Part shown: one piece after another, positions 63,801-64,000 of the stretch
Layout: each line of letters opens with the position of its first letter
Numbering within the stretch: position 1 is the stretch's first letter
DNA from: Paramecium sonneborni
Lineage: Eukaryota > Ciliophora > Oligohymenophorea > Peniculida > Parameciidae
Assembly: GCA_905182985.1 (NCBI GenBank)
Contig: CAJJDN010000152.1
Location: 39,604 to 103,603, forward strand
Direction of reading: 5' to 3'
Length of the DNA: 64,000 nucleotides
Notes under the pieces: generated by a model
The model's database searches: none
Told to the model about the DNA's origin: nothing
Seen by the model: the letters and a program-made list of their open reading frames with translations, nothing else
Position numbers and translations under genes: made by a program

Positions 63801-64000
63801 TATTAATAATGTAGGAGTGTTAAGGAAATGATTCTTTGGCTTTTATAAATGAAGAGAGGATATAGAATTGCCTTTCGATTGAAGTATATTATATTAAATA
63901 ATATAATTTAGTTATAAGAGGGAGAGAGGAAATGGTTTAAGATTACTCAGGAATAAACAGAAGTTTTAATGGAGATTGCAGATTATTTATTTGAGGAATT
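60821..64000 (+). CDS. Large basic protein with possible DUF4378-like C-terminus (partial)
   Basis: Starts MNEFNDFKQLRQNY and runs off the right edge, more than 950 residues. A disordered lysine/serine-rich N-terminal half contains an SK dipeptide run (about 61555-61605) and repeated SPGK/RSRE-like patches. The middle is a coiled coil (QADQLQKFKCELQKVQ) after an intron at about 62490-62520. The last part resembles a DUF4378-type region (IFDAFNEALNTLRPFYQDDG, then IPYPWC) found in microtubule- and centrosome-associated proteins such as plant TRM and animal CEP350-type proteins. A 25-nt intron lies near 63718. Domain call tentative. One or two introns near 62710-62750 and 63250-63300 are uncertain. 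Confidence 0.6.

Noticed and set aside
1..64000. CRISPR arrays, bacterial operons, rRNA, transposase genes, telomere repeats
   Set aside because: None seen. The gene structure is eukaryotic, and no C4A2/C3A3-type telomere repeat or transposase-like frame was found.

Overview
The window is macronuclear DNA of a ciliate, most likely Paramecium. Reading frames stay open only when TAA and TAG are read as glutamine and TGA is the sole stop (genetic code 6). Genes are cut by many tiny introns (mostly 21-31 nt, GTA...TAG). The DNA is very AT-rich and most genes are tightly packed. ORFs called with the standard code are therefore nearly all fragments or opposite-strand shadows. The coordinates below come from hand reconstruction of spliced code-6 frames, and wherever I say the spliced length is a multiple of three I checked it.

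Layout. 1-12 kb: an ATG11/FIP200-type autophagy scaffold, a hypothetical protein, an STK32-like kinase, a three-repeat Myb protein and a cyclin. 12-17.3 kb: two single-N gaps flanked by exact direct duplications of about 1.2-1.3 kb, best read as unmerged contig overlaps. They give one PAF-acetylhydrolase gene plus two partial copies. 18-28 kb: a cyclic-nucleotide-binding K+ channel, a coiled-coil/C2/membrane protein and a SIZ/PIAS-type SUMO ligase with a long polyglutamine tail. 28-32.6 kb: gene-poor, one hypothetical gene. 32.6-43.3 kb: a dense block with UBE2W, coiled-coil proteins, an ERV1/ALR sulfhydryl oxidase, the MTR4 exosome helicase and a tandem-PX protein. 43.3-49.2 kb: a large multi-pass PAS-type (Tmc-like) membrane protein, one unresolved gene, a decayed Rab GTPase and tRNA-Val(AAC). 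49.2-64 kb: a CK2-alpha-like kinase with a signal peptide, a protein with four degenerate SP-RING-like modules, a PH-domain kinase, small membrane proteins, a two-domain cation channel, an arsenite methyltransferase and a large partial gene leaving the right edge.

There is no operon logic. Neighbours share only short spacers and, in one case, an 84-nt bidirectional promoter. The most unusual items are the apparently secreted CK2-like kinase with a changed HRD motif, the multi-SP-RING protein with a TGA at a conserved-looking site, the CCHC zinc knuckle behind the CNBD of the K+ channel, and the two-domain channel with TLDxW pores and weak voltage sensors.
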